Of a stretch of DNA of 64,000 nucleotides, positions 21,639-36,570 are shown one piece after another (within the stretch, counting starts at the first letter, position 1; the number at the start of each line of letters is the position of its first letter). Both the position numbers and the translations under genes were made by a program. Location: the NCBI GenBank assembly GCA_963693085.1, contig OY856409.1:521985803-522049802 (forward strand), in the 5' to 3' direction. The notes beneath the pieces were generated by a model that ran no database searches, was not told where the DNA came from, and saw only the letters and a program-made list of their open reading frames with translations. The stretch is from Alisma plantago-aquatica. Its lineage: Eukaryota > Streptophyta > Magnoliopsida > Alismatales > Alismataceae.

Positions 21639-22215
21639 AATCTATAATCCTATAGATAAAAGGGAGTGTGCATCTTGCTTTTGTGGAGTGAAGCACTATT
21701 TTCTTTCTAATTGTTTATTATTATTGTGTAATGGCTCTACTTTGAAATAAAGTTTTGATGTTGTGCCGGAGACAAAGGGATACATGGGCCAAATTTTTTC
21801 ATTTAGGTACCTATAATATATAATATAGGGGTTTTTGCCATTTCCTTATGCTTTTGTGGCAACGGTTTCGAGATTGTGTTTTTTTTTATCATGTGGTAGG
21901 TGTACATGCTTATTTATTGTTACCGCTGCCTTTTATATTTGTGACTAAAAGTTTCAAGTCTTAATCTTTTTTTTTTGTGAGGTGGTAGCTTTCCTATTTT
22001 CTTCTTGTGTATGTCTATATGTTTCCGGTCACTAAGCAAGCTTCAATATGTATTGAATTGTCACGTGTGGGTAGTAAGTTTAAAAGTTCTTCAAACTTAC
22101 TAGCTCCACTCTATTCATTCCGGAAATAACATGTCTTAACTTTGGATTTTGCGGATCAATTATGATTTAACAAATCTAAAAATCGAAATTCTCACATGAA
22201 CCAAAAATTATCTAT
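21639..22215 (+). repeat. Partial first unit of a 2.6-kb head-to-tail repeat
   Basis: It begins AATCTATAATCCTATAGAT then AAAAGGGAGTGTG, matching the starts of the two full units at 22216 and 24775. It follows them for about 570 bp, ending near a TTCTCACATGAACCAAAAATT block that corresponds to about 25415 in the third unit. Confidence 0.7.
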
Positions 22216-22836
22216 AATCTATAAACATAAAAATAAGAGGGAGTGTTGAGCTTGCTTTCCAGCTACTAGACACTCCCTTCTTATCCTTTTGTAATTGTTT
22301 ATTATTATTGTGTGATGTATAATGATATGCTCCATTTTTTATTTGAAATTTTGATGAGGGGTACGAGACAATGGGACACAAAACCGCTTTTTTGTGTTTA
22401 CTTATAATCTATAAAATAATAACTCTGCGAATAAGATGTAGAGACACATCCAGTTGCATTTTTGTCGTTTCCTTCTATTTTGCGACAAGGATTTCAAGTC
22501 CGCATTTTTTTGTTTGTGATGTGGAAGTGTGCATGCTTATTTATTTCTCCAAGCAAAATGTTTGCCTCACTTGTTCTTATGTGTGTTTATATGTTACCAG
22601 TCACTAAGTAAGCTCCAATATGAGTTGTCTTGTCACATGAGGATAGTGCGGTTAAAAGTCATTCAAACTTATGAAGTCCCCTCAATTTGTTTTGGAAACG
22701 ACCCCTCTTAGGTTTAGATTTCATCAATTCAAACCAATTTTATGTATTTATGTCTACAACTTGAATCCTAGTCAGTTTGGGGTTTGAATTATTTCATTCT
22801 AAATCGGTCACGTGTTAAGAATATTTTTCAATCTAG

Positions 22837-22881
<45 letters not shown>

Positions 22882-24774
22882 TATAGAATATGATTATGAG
22901 TTAATAAACATAGCATAATTAATTTTGTTATGGATTTACCACTTTAAAAAAAATTAGGTTAACTTTAGATTACATAGTTAGGTATTAGCTCCAATATGAA
23001 ACTCACCCGGAATCAACCCAAAACGGATTTTCTACACCTCTACATGATGAGAATGAAGGTTTGCAATACCTGTGTAAAGAGTTGCACTTAGCAGCTGTCG
23101 GGGTAATACCTACTAGTGGTAATGTCAAAAAAAATCATCCAGGATAGGCACTTTGCTTAGTATAGTTGGAAAGGTAGGACAAAATACAATTTTTCTTTAA
23201 AATATGTAGCTTTTCTATGTAGATATATGTATGGATCTGGGAACATGAATAGGGTGCACGTCCTACCCATGCCTCAATGTGGCTATGCCACTACTGCTAA
23301 TGGTTGTGGCTAGGGATGGCGATGGTATTTTGAAAAAACCATATTTGCAGATAACTGCACCACATTTTACATCACATAACCGCACCAAGTGGTTATGGTG
23401 TGGATATGATTTTAAATTTTTAGAACCGTGGTGATGTGGTGCAGTTATATTTGTAGAGAAAAAATCATAGATAAAAATCACACTGCATATAATTTATATA
23501 AATCATATATAAATATATGTAGAATATTATCCTAAATGCATTGTTTGTTGTCGTCTTACATAGATAGAAGATCTCTAATTTTAAATGGAATTCAATGTAT
23601 AGAAAAGTAGATATTTTTATTAATTTTCTATAATTACTAATGTTATTATTATTTTTTATTTAGTATGAAGTATGAACTGAATATTAGTTTTTCATATTGT
23701 TTATGTTGTTACTTTTATTTGTTATGTATAAAAATACTATGGTTAATAGAAATTTGTTCAAATTGTGGTGCAGTGTGGTTAACCGCGATTTTCTGGTAGT
23801 GCGGATATGGTTTCTCATATTAAAACCTACAGTGGATATGGTGCAGATATGGTGTTTGATTTTTCTATGTGGTGTGGTGTTGGTTTTGCTATAAGTCGCA
23901 CCATATCCGCACCACTTCCATCCCTACTTGTTGCAGGTCGTGAGTTCAAAACATATTGAGACAAATGAAAGGAATCTATATAGAAAAAACTAAATCTCTT
24001 ACATCATGATTGTGATGGTAATTGTAGACCAATTTTCTTCGAAAAAAACGTATGTGATGACTTGCCAAAATTGTGAAATGTACTTTGCATTTGTTAGGCA
24101 GTTGACCAATATTTTGAAAATAACACTCTACAAGAAAACTATTTTTCTAAAAATATAAACAATTTTATGAAAATTAACTATTTTTGTCATTGTCTAATTG
24201 TTATAGTTTACATTTTTCAAAGCAACCCACTTTAGTAGTATAAGAATCATTTTCTTTCTCTAGATTACGGATTGTATTGTGTGTGGTGGATAGTATGGAT
24301 AATTGTAGACAATAAACTGAGTTGGCCTGACTTTTTTAGATTTGATTGTGAGTCCAAATTGTAAACAAGATCTTAACTGAATACAATTTGAGAAAATACT
24401 ATTCTATTGTTGATGTACGATAACAAGTCTAGGTATCCAATTAATTTGAACAAGCCTAAAAACATCTAAAATGAATATATTTCAAACACTTCTAAATATA
24501 TATTTAGCAAGAACAATGGATCGTAAGTTATCCAAAATGTTTTTATATTTTTAGATAGTTTTATCATATCAAATACTGATTTAGCATGATAGTTAAATAT
24601 TATAACAAAAGTGTGCAGTCAAATTTGTCAAGCCAAGTTGGTAGTGATTGCTTTGTTATTGTTTCTATTGTTACACTTAGAGGGATAACAAAATATGTTC
24701 ATGAATGACTTGCGGATAAGCACCAACATTTGATCAAGTCATATGTTTGATAGACATGGAGTTGTGCTATTGTT
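22216..24774 (+). repeat. Full unit A of the 2.6-kb tandem repeat
   Basis: The unit runs from AATCTATAAACATAAAAATA to GTTGTGCTATTGTT and matches 24775-27413 throughout, with scattered substitutions and a (TA)n length difference. It includes the hAT-like MITE at 23311-23926. The TCTATA...AATAAGAGGGAGTG start resembles the TC-start termini of plant Helitrons, but no hairpin-CTRR end could be confirmed. No open frame of note is present. Confidence 0.85.
23311..23926 (+). mobile_element. hAT-like MITE, copy 2
   Basis: The 616-bp element starts TAGGGATGGCGATGGT and ends ACCACTTCCATCCCTA. Flanks are GTTGTGGC and CTTGTTGC (6 of 8 matching), a decayed 8-bp duplication. It is equivalent in position to copy 3 in the next tandem unit. 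Confidence 0.82.
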
Positions 24775-25440
24775 AATCTATAACTATATAAATAAGAGGG
24801 AGTGTTGAGCTTGCTTTTGAGCTACTAGATACTTCCTTCTTATCCTTTATAATTGTTTATTATTACTATGTGATGTGTAATGATATGCGCCATTTTGATC
24901 TGAAATTTTGATGAGGGGTATGAGACAATGGGACACGAAGCTGCTTTTTTGTGCTTACTTATAATCTATAAAATGATAGCTCTACGAATAAGATACTGAG
25001 ACACGTCCAGTTGCATTTTTTTCATTTCCTTCTGTTTTGCGACAAGGGTTTCAAGTCCGCATTTTTTTGTGATGTGGAAGTGTGCATGCTTATTTATTTT
25101 TCTAAGAAAAATGTTTACCTCGTTTTTTCTTATGCATCTTTATATGTTTCCAGTCACTAAGTAAGCTCCAATATGTGTTTTCTTGTCACATGAGGATAGT
25201 GTGGTTAAAAGTCATTCAAACTTATGAAGTCCACTCAATTTGTTATGGAAATAACCCCTCTTAGGTTTAGATTTCATCAATTCAAACCAATTTTATGTAA
25301 AATTATCTACAACTTGAATCCTAGTTAGTGTGGGGTTTGAATTATTTCATTTTGATTCGATCACGTGTTAAGAATATTTTTCAATATAGATTGATTTTGA
25401 TTTCACAAACTAAAAAAATCCCACATGGGTAAAAAATTGG

Positions 25441-25471
<31 letters not shown>

Positions 25472-27413
25472 ATAAGATTCTAGAATCTGATTATGAGTTA
25501 ATAAACACAACATGATTAGTTTTGTTATAGATTTACCACTTAAAAAACAGGTTAACTTTAGATTACATAGTTAGGTATTAGCTCCAATATGAAACTCACC
25601 CGAAATCAACCCAAAACAGATTTTTTACACCTCTACGTTATGAGAGCGAAGGTTTGCAATACATGTGTAAAGAGTTGCACTTAGAAAACTTTCGGGGTAA
25701 TACCTGCTAGTGGCAATGCCAAAAAAAGCATCCAGGATTGGCACTTTGCTTAGTATAGTTGGAAAGGTAGGGCAAAATATAATGTTCCTTTAAAATCTGT
25801 AGCTTTCCTATGTAGATATATGTATGAATATAAAAACATGGGTAGGGTGCACGTGCCTACCCATGCCTCAATGTGGCTACGTCACTGTTGCTAATGGTTG
25901 TGGATAGGGATGGCAGTGGTGTTTTGAAAAAATTATATTTACATATAACCGCAACCACATTTTACACCACATAATCGCACCAAGTGGTTATGGTGTGGAT
26001 ATGGTTTTAAATTTTTAGAACCGTGGTGATGTGGTGTGATTATGTCTATAAATAAAAAATCATAGATAAAAATCGCATCACAAATAATTCATAGAAGTCA
26101 TATATAAATATATGTAGAATATTATCCTAAATGCATTGTTTATTGTCACCTTACATAGATAGAAGATCTCTAATTTTAAATGGAATTCAAAGTATAAAAA
26201 AGTAGAAATTTTTATTAATTTTCTACAATTACTAATGTTATTATTCTTTTTCTATTTAGTATGAACTGAACATTAGTTTTTCATATTGTCTATGTTGTTA
26301 CTTCCATTTGTAATGTACAACTTCATAAATTTTATGTATAACAATACTATGGTTAATAAAAATTTGTTCAAATTATGGTGCGGTGTGGTTAACTGCAGTT
26401 TTCTGGTGGTGCGGATATAGTTTCTCATATTAAAAACTGCAGTGAATATGGTGTGGATATGGTGTTTGATTTTTCTATATGGTGTGATATTGGTTTTGCT
26501 ATAAACTGCACCATATCCGCACCACTTCCATCCCTAGTTGTGGCAAACTGTGAGTTTAAAACATATTGAGATAAATGAAAGGAGTCTATATAGAAAAAAC
26601 TAAATGTCTTAGATCATGATTGTGATGGTGATTGTAGACCATTCTTTTTCAAAAAAAAAACATATGTGAGGACTTGCCAAAATTGTTCATTGTACTTATA
26701 TAAAAAAATTGTGAAATGTACTTTGCATTATGTTAGGCAGTTGGCCAATATTTTGAAATTAACACTTTGAAAAAAAACTATTTTTCTAAAAATATCAACA
26801 ATTTTAAGAACATTAACTATCTTTGTCATTATCTAATTGTTATAGTTTAGATTTGTTGAAGCAACCCGCTTTAGTAGTACAAGAATCATTTTCTTTCTCT
26901 AGATTACGGATTGTATTGTGTGTGGTGGATAATATGGATAATTGTAGACAATAAATTGAGCCATCCTGACTTTTTTAGATTTAATTGTGAGTCCAAATTG
27001 TAAACAAGATCTTAACTAAATACAATTTGAGAAAATATTATTCTATTGTTGATGCACATAACAAGTCTAGGTATGCAATTAATTCAAACAAGCCTAAAAA
27101 TATCTAAAAATGAATATATTTCAAATGCTTCTAAATATATTTTTAGCAAGAACAATGGCAAGTAAGTTATCCAAAATATTTTTATATTTTGAGATAGTTT
27201 TATCATATCAAATACTGATTTAACATGATAGTTAAGTATTCTAACAAAAGTATGCATTCAGATTTGTCAAGCCAAGTTGGTAGTGATTGCTTTGTTATTG
27301 TGTTATGTTATTACACTCAGAGGGATAACAAATATGTTCATGAATGACTTGTGGATGAGCACGAGCATTTGATCAAGTCATATGTTTGGTATACATGGAG
27401 TCATGCTATTGTT
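24775..27413 (+). repeat. Full unit B of the 2.6-kb tandem repeat
   Basis: It starts AATCTATAACTATATAAATA directly where unit A ends and finishes at ATGCTATTGTT. It has the same internal order as unit A, including the hAT-like MITE at 25905-26536 and a short (TA)n at about 25442-25470. Confidence 0.85.
25905..26536 (+). mobile_element. hAT-like MITE, copy 3, best-preserved target duplication
   Basis: The 632-bp element begins TAGGGATGGCAGTGGTG and ends CCACTTCCATCCCTA. It is flanked by GTTGTGGA (25897-25904) and GTTGTGGC (26537-26544), 7 of 8 identical, which fits the 8-bp duplication of hAT transposons. It contains repeated 'ccgcacc/ggtgcgg' words and no transposase. Confidence 0.88.
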
Positions 27414-27595
27414 AAATGAGTTGTGAACCGAATATGTCTACAGTAACAAATTTGGTTGTTTGGTCAATTTAAGTAGGTATAAATGATGTAAAAAGTAAAC
27501 ATTCACAAGTATAACATGTACGTTTTTTTATTAGGCCGGCTAAACATATCAAATTTATATATGTTTGTAAGTAATTTTAACTTAGAAAACAAACA

Positions 27596-27605
27596 CGCGC
27601 GCGCG

Positions 27606-27660
<55 letters not shown>
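27596..27660. repeat. Compound palindromic microsatellite (CG)n(CA)n(TA)n(TG)n
   Basis: Runs of CG, CA, TA and TG follow one another, so the CA and TG arms are complementary around the TA centre. Long alternating purine-pyrimidine tracts of this kind can form hairpins or Z-DNA. The tract borders the candidate inverted-repeat element on its right. Confidence 0.95.
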
Positions 27661-27661
<1 letters not shown>

Positions 27662-27939
27662 AGTTTGTCTTCAATACCCATGCGGGTAATTAGAATCTGC
27701 TACCCGTGGCCACTAATTTGCTGAGACGGTGGCATATATAGTAAATACCAATAGCAGCTAGAATTGAAAAGGACGGTGGCATATGTGGTAATTATCAATG
27801 TGTCAATTAACTTTCCAGTGAGTGGTGGCATCTAGTATAAATAAAGCACCGAAAACATGTTGCTTCCATATATACCAAGTTCTATTATTTAATTGATTAC
27901 GCTTGTGGATCGAAACATACATAATATGGATATAACAAG

Positions 27940-29060
27940 TGATACAACCAGGTTGTATTACAGGACATCATCTGTGGTTATATTTTTATCATTCTGATTA
28001 CAATTGTTTTATTCAAATTACATAATGTTTCTTCCTATTACAAGTTACAACTTATTTTGTACTAAAGTTCATTCTCTTAGATAGAGAATTTGATAGATCT
28101 GGACTGTAATACCAAATGCAATCCTTAATTACAACTTTCTCACTCTCATTATGAATTCTTAGTTCTTATTACAAAATTCTCTTTCTTACTATAATTTTTA
28201 CGTATTGAAGTTTATTCTCATAGATAATAAAATTTTATATACCCAAGTTGTATTACAGAATGTCATCACTAGTTACAACTTTCTCATTTTCATTATGAAA
28301 TATCTATTCTCATGGCAAAATGTTTCTTAGTATTATAAATTTTGATGTACTGAGGTTCATTCTCCTGGATGTTAGAATTTGATACATCGAGATTGTATTA
28401 CAAAAGTTATCCTTGGTTACAATTCTTTTCTTTCCATTGCCAATTCTATGTTCTGATTATAAACAGTTCCTTTCTATTACATAACCATATCTTTCTTTAC
28501 TTGTTATTATAACTCATGTACGATGTCAGAATATAACTTGTTTGTTTTTATTTCTTATTTTGTTCTGATTACAAAATATCAGTTTTAGTTACAATGTGCT
28601 CTTTTATATTACGTTTTTTCCGTACACGTTACAGTTTCTCTTTGCTATTTACAATGTGTCATCTCTCCTTATAGAGCGGTCTCTTGAATAAAAAATACAC
28701 ACTGAGGTTCATTCCGCTGGATATTAGAATTTGATACATCGAGATTGTATTACAAATAGTTATCCTTTGTTATAATTTTTTCCTTCCCATTATGAATTCT
28801 CTGTTCTGATTACAAACAGTTCCTTTCTATTACATAATGATATCTTTCTTTACTTATTATTACAACTCTTGTATAATGCCAGAATATCACTTGTTTAGTT
28901 GTTGTTGTTTCTTATTTTGTTTTGATTACAAAATGTCAGTTTTAGTTACGATGTGCTCTTTTGTATTACGTTTTTTCCGTACACATTACAGTTTCTCTTT
29001 GCTATTTACAATGTGTCATCTCTCGTTACAGAGCGATCTTTTGAACACAAAATACATAGA
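27940..29060 (+). repeat. ATTACAA-rich tandem and sub-tandem repeats
   Basis: The motif ATTACAA or GTTACAA recurs at irregular spacings of roughly 15-40 bp through more than 1 kb. Larger units are also visible. GAGGTTCATTC...TTGATACATCGAGATTG begins at about 28349 and again at about 28701 (352-bp period), preceded by two shorter, more diverged units near 28064 and 28206. This looks like a subterminal repeat array of a DNA element. Confidence 0.75.
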
Positions 29061-29829
29061 TACGCATTTTGAATATAAATAACAATTGATTAAATATAAA
29101 AATACTATAAATCACATACACATTTGTGCACATACATGCTGCATCCATATTTTGTATTAATATACTACGCACATGCATAAATAGAATCAACTATCATCAG
29201 CTTTATTGTTATTTTAAAGATATTAAACGACACCCATTTTTGTCCAATGTGCATGTCGGATAGTACGTATCCAGTACTAACGAGGTTGCAGTCGCTATTT
29301 TTACTCTTTGGATAAAGCTTGTATTGATGCTTCATACACGTTCACTCTTAAAATGCAGCCGCTACGATCTACATCATTGTGCTCATACAAATTAATACAT
29401 CAAATCCCAATTTAGTTAGTTCTATTCCAGTTGTATAATCTGCATCAACCACCTTCGACAACCTTGTCTATCCATTCCCAAACAACAACATGAAACAAAG
29501 TTATGTTAAACGACTGATGGCAGAGAGAGGTGAACGGAAGACCCAACATTGTGATACGATTTGCGTGAAAAGTCTAAAAATAGCACCATCCAAGCAACCT
29601 CCTCTGACACCTCCTTCCTACCTCCTCTAATCTAAAATCATAACCCCTACCAGGCTTCCTCTGCTCCGTTGCTTCCTCGCAACTCCGCCACCTTGCTCGA
29701 TTTTATCTGAGGGACTCTACGACTTCCAGTTCAGTAGCGAACAAGTGTGAGTGGCTAGGCGGTGGTGCTCTTCTCATTTCGGTGGGGCTCTCTCCTTATC
29801 TCTCTCACTCTGGGCCAAGGCATGTGACA

Positions 29830-30291
29830 ATGCCCGCCACGGACTACCAGGGCTCCTCTTCCCCGTTCTCCACCATGGGCCGATCCCTCTTCGCCCTCCG
29901 CCGCTCTGACCACCACGCAAACACACAGGTCATGGACCTCCCCGGGTCCCCGACCTCCTCGTCGTCCACGTCCTCATCGCGAACCATCGACTCCGACCTC
30001 GACATGTTCCAACAACTCGTCGCGGACGCCTTCGAGGGACTCTTGCTCGCATCCTCGGGCGAGGAGCTCCTTTCAGCAGCCTGGGTGAGGAAGCTACTCG
30101 ACGTCTACCTCCTCTGCCACGACCGGTGCAGCGACGTTGTGTTGGCGTCACCCGTTGCCGCGGTGGCGATGCGGAGGCCGTCGCTCGACCAGACCGTGGT
30201 TGAGTTCCTCGAGCGGTATGTGAAGGCACTGGACTCTGCTTCTCGCCGGTTGTTCGGAGGGACTGACGAAAAACGGAACCAACGAAACTGA
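29830..30291 (+). CDS. Truncated ROH1/BYPASS1-family (DUF793-like) protein, 153 residues
   Basis: The frame begins MPATDYQGSSSPFSTMGRS, then LFALRRSDHH, a Ser/Thr-rich linker, DLDMFQQLVADAFEGLL, LLSAAWVRKLLDVYLLCHD, and RPSLDQTVVEFLERYVKALD. This order and spacing match the N-terminal part of plant ROH1 proteins (BYPASS1-related, DUF793), which are normally about 400 residues. Here the match stops at about residue 140, and an unrelated tail GGTDEKRNQRN precedes the stop, so roughly two thirds are missing. I start at MPATDYQ, not the in-frame ATG 48 bp upstream, because that is the family start. Third positions are very G/C-rich, unlike everything around it. Some ROH1 members bind exocyst subunits; no such role can be assumed for this stub. 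It may be a captured, non-functional fragment. Confidence 0.75.
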   Translation: MPATDYQGSSSPFSTMGRSLFALRRSDHHANTQVMDLPGSPTSSSSTSSSRTIDSDLDMFQQLVADAFEGLLLASSGEELLSAAWVRKLLDVYLLCHDRCSDVVLASPVAAVAMRRPSLDQTVVEFLERYVKALDSASRRLFGGTDEKRNQRN

Positions 30292-30482
30292 TTTCAATAT
30301 CACGAAAACTATTTAATATAATTACTAATAGTACCACCGATGTTCCATGCACGTAAAGCGGCTAGCAATATACATAATTACAAAGAGTGCTACCTCCACC
30401 GTTTCTATATCAATACTTCACATCTTTAATTTGGGAGCCGGGTAACTTCACTTATCTACCCGCGCGGGCAGCGAGTGAATAG

Positions 30483-30483
<1 letters not shown>

Positions 30484-30546
<63 letters not shown>
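30484..30546. repeat. (TA)n then (GA)n microsatellite
   Basis: About 40 bp of TA and 20 bp of GA separate the ROH1-carrying candidate element from a TCAGG-family MITE. Confidence 0.95.
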
Positions 30547-30547
<1 letters not shown>

Positions 30548-30931
30548 TCAGGCTGGAATACATTCAAGTGTATAGATGGCACGCTACACTTAAGTGGTGT
30601 TTGCATATCAAGACTGTTTTTTTTGTAAAATATAAACTATTGATCTTCATTATTATACTATAATTAGGCTATCTGCAAATTTTGAGCTCATTTGGATGAG
30701 TATAAGTCACTCATTTGAGGACAACAAAATCGACGTACGAAACTAATTTGAAATGTATAATTTTTTTGGCCTCCATAACATGACCTATAAATGTCCAAAT
30801 GGCCTTAAATTTTATATATGAGCTATTCACATGATGTTTAAGAAATCAATGGATTAGATTAAAAAAATTTGCATCATGGAAAACTGCTTGAGTGTATTCT
30901 ACTCCGGATACACTCGAGTGTATTCTAGCTT

Positions 30932-30933
<2 letters not shown>
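30547..30933. mobile_element. Microsatellite-associated MITE, TCAGG family, copy 4 (reverse orientation)
   Basis: This 387-bp copy runs from GTCAGGCTGGAATACATTC to CTCGAGTGTATTCTAGCTTGAC. Its interior is the reverse complement of 911-1300. It lies between (TA)n(GA)n on the left and (TA)n on the right. Confidence 0.85.
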
Positions 30934-31005
<72 letters not shown>

Positions 31006-31030
31006 GTGTGTGTGAGAGAGAGAGTGTGTG
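30934..31030. repeat. (TA)n, (TG)n, (GA)n compound microsatellite
   Basis: About 65 bp of TA are followed by short TG and GA runs, at the right border of the MITE. Confidence 0.95.
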
Positions 31031-31562
31031 TGTTTTGGTCAGTTATATTTTGTTATTCCTCAACTCTCTTTTCGCATCTACTCATTAAGCATACAAATTT
31101 ACTTTAACATTAAATAGATAAAACATATATCCGTCCATAATACTTATATATTTAATGGCATAATTATAAGATACATATGCTTATTTTGTTATCTTTGATA
31201 ATATATATACTTAATGTATTCTCTACATGCGCTTACCTTACTAATAAATATTATACTAAAAGGAATTTTATAATAATAATGATTTAGGAAAACTAACCAA
31301 TTGAATAGCAACATTTAATAGAATTATAGTATATAAAAATAATAGGAAAAAATGAACATTATTATGTATAAGTTAGAACTTAAACATTTTTTAAAATATT
31401 TGCATTAAAATTCTTGAAAGTCCTTTCAAAGGAAAACTCTTGAAAGTGATTTGATTCTTTTTAGTTTAGCTAGTTTTTATAAACAAAGAACATTACGGTG
31501 TTTGTTATTTGAGCGGTTTGCTCAAAATCACTCCACACAATGTTGTTTTTCTCTTTCTTTGT

Positions 31563-31613
<51 letters not shown>

Positions 31614-32580
31614 GAGTTTTTAAATATAAATATCGTGTCAATGTTATCTATTTACTTTTATAATTCTTATAGATAAGGAACATTATGGTATTTTTTGTTT
31701 GAGTTATTTTCTCGGTAGACATGACTGTGGTTATTTCTTTACTTTTTGGTAAGCATGTTCTATTGAGTTTTTTTATCTAGATACCATGTCAATGTTATCT
31801 ATTTATTATTATAAATCAATTATTGTCTTTCTTTTGTCATGTTGCACATATAAAAATCATAATAAGGTTTTTAGTAATAGACAATCACAAGTGTCATCAG
31901 AAATGTATGACATGTCTCAAAATGAATGCAGTGTACAATTAATGAGTGACAATATATTACTTAAATGTGAACCTAACTCAAATCTGTTCAGAAAATAGAT
32001 TTTGGATTCAAATTTTTTAATCTAGCTCGGTTCTAGTTCTGATTGATGTATGAATTAAAATGTGTAATGTTTGAGTTTGGATTTTGTGAATCTGGTTCAG
32101 TTTCTATTTGATACATTTGAACAATACATGCTCTAACATGTGGCAAAATCAGTATTATTTGCAAATGTGTTGGAAACTAAAATGTAGAGTTGAATGGGGT
32201 TAGACAATACAAATTTAGGTTCAAATATGGGTTTATCGATATATAGAATAAAACAAACTTGGTCAATTTCAAGTAGGAAGTTGATGACATGTCTGCATTT
32301 TCTTGTGACATATCAAGCTTCCTTATTTCAAGAAGTAGGATGTTGATATCTGCATATTAAAGCTAGGTGTGTTTTAGGTTTAGATTTTGTCAATACAGTT
32401 CTATTAGGGTTAAATTTTTACCATCTGCGATCTAACAGTCTATGTGAATTTCTATATGTATTGACGAAAATATAGTTGAAATTATGTTATGAGTTGGACA
32501 TTATGGAACCATGCCTAGCTATGGGACTATCACTATGTAAAAATAAAATTTGTTGTGCCTTAGTCTCGGGTTGGAAGTTG
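31031..32580. other. AT-rich DNA with weak internal repeats and a (TA)n tract
   Basis: There is no gene. A (TA)n run occupies about 31568-31611. Two blocks containing ATTGAGTTTTT and GTCAATGTTATCTATTTA (near 31612 and 31763) indicate an old tandem duplication of about 150-170 bp. Confidence 0.5.
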
Positions 32581-35886
<3,306 letters not shown>

Positions 35887-36024
35887 AGGGAGAATAAAAA
35901 ATTCACATTGTATTTACAAAATGAGTCTTTGTATTACAATTTTGGCTATCTCATTACAATTATGTGCCCTCCTATTACAAAATAGATCTGATGGTAACAA
36001 AAGCTAGTTACCCCCGCACGAGTG

Positions 36025-36025
<1 letters not shown>

Positions 36026-36110
<85 letters not shown>

Positions 36111-36123
36111 AGAGAGAGAGAGA
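36026..36123. repeat. (TG)n(TA)n(GA)n compound microsatellite
   Basis: This lies between the foldback MITE and a TCAGG-family MITE, as in the other TCAGG copies. Confidence 0.95.
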
Positions 36124-36516
36124 GTCAGGTTAGAACACACTCGAGTGTAGTAGAGATAGAATACACTCAAGTTATCTTGTTCATTATAAATATTATATTA
36201 AAAATCTAAATCATTGGTCTTCTTAAATAACATATCAATAGCCTACATACAAAATTTGAGTTCATTTGGACATTTATAGGCCATGCATCTAAAGACAACA
36301 AAAATAATGCACTTGAAAGACTTTATGTGTGTCGGTTTTGTTATACTCAGTAGGGTGCCATGCCAACATCTGAATGAGCTCAAATTTTGTGTATTGTCTA
36401 TGTGTATTATACCAATGAATATCAATGATTTGGATTTTCCAAAAAATATTGATTGATATACAAACCAGACTTGAGTGTAGCGTGCGATCTGTACACATGG
36501 GTGTGTTCTAGCCTGA
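36124..36516. mobile_element. Microsatellite-associated MITE, TCAGG family, copy 5
   Basis: The 393-bp copy runs from GTCAGGTTAGAACACACTCG to GGGTGTGTTCTAGCCTGAT. The right side continues TCTCTCTCTCTCTCCC then (TA)n(TG)n, the complement of the left-hand (TA)n(GA)n, so the GA tract behaves as part of the terminal repeat. It is absent from the equivalent place in the sister LTR. Confidence 0.87.
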
Positions 36517-36533
36517 TTCTCTCTCTCTCTCCC

Positions 36534-36570
<37 letters not shown>

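Larger units (their letters stand above)
27661..30483. mobile_element. Candidate 2.8-kb inverted-repeat element carrying a ROH1-like fragment
   Basis: The left end has TACCCATGCGGGTAATTAG followed by GCTACCCGTGGC. The right end (about 30434-30483), read in complement, has GCCCGCGCGGGTAGATAAG followed by GTTACCCGGC. That is an imperfect inverted repeat of about 40 bp. Both outer sides are microsatellites: (TG)n on the left and (TA)n(GA)n on the right. A short relative at 35726-36025 has similar ends (TGCGGGGGTAACTAG in complement) and the same TTGTAAT-type internal words. Inside are ATTACAA-rich repeats and a GC-rich gene fragment. Gene capture by a non-autonomous element is my interpretation; no transposase is visible. 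Confidence 0.5.

Noticed and set aside
27940..29060. CRISPR-like array
   Set aside because: Spacing of the ATTACAA words is irregular, there are no conserved long repeats with unique spacers, and the context is a plant genome.
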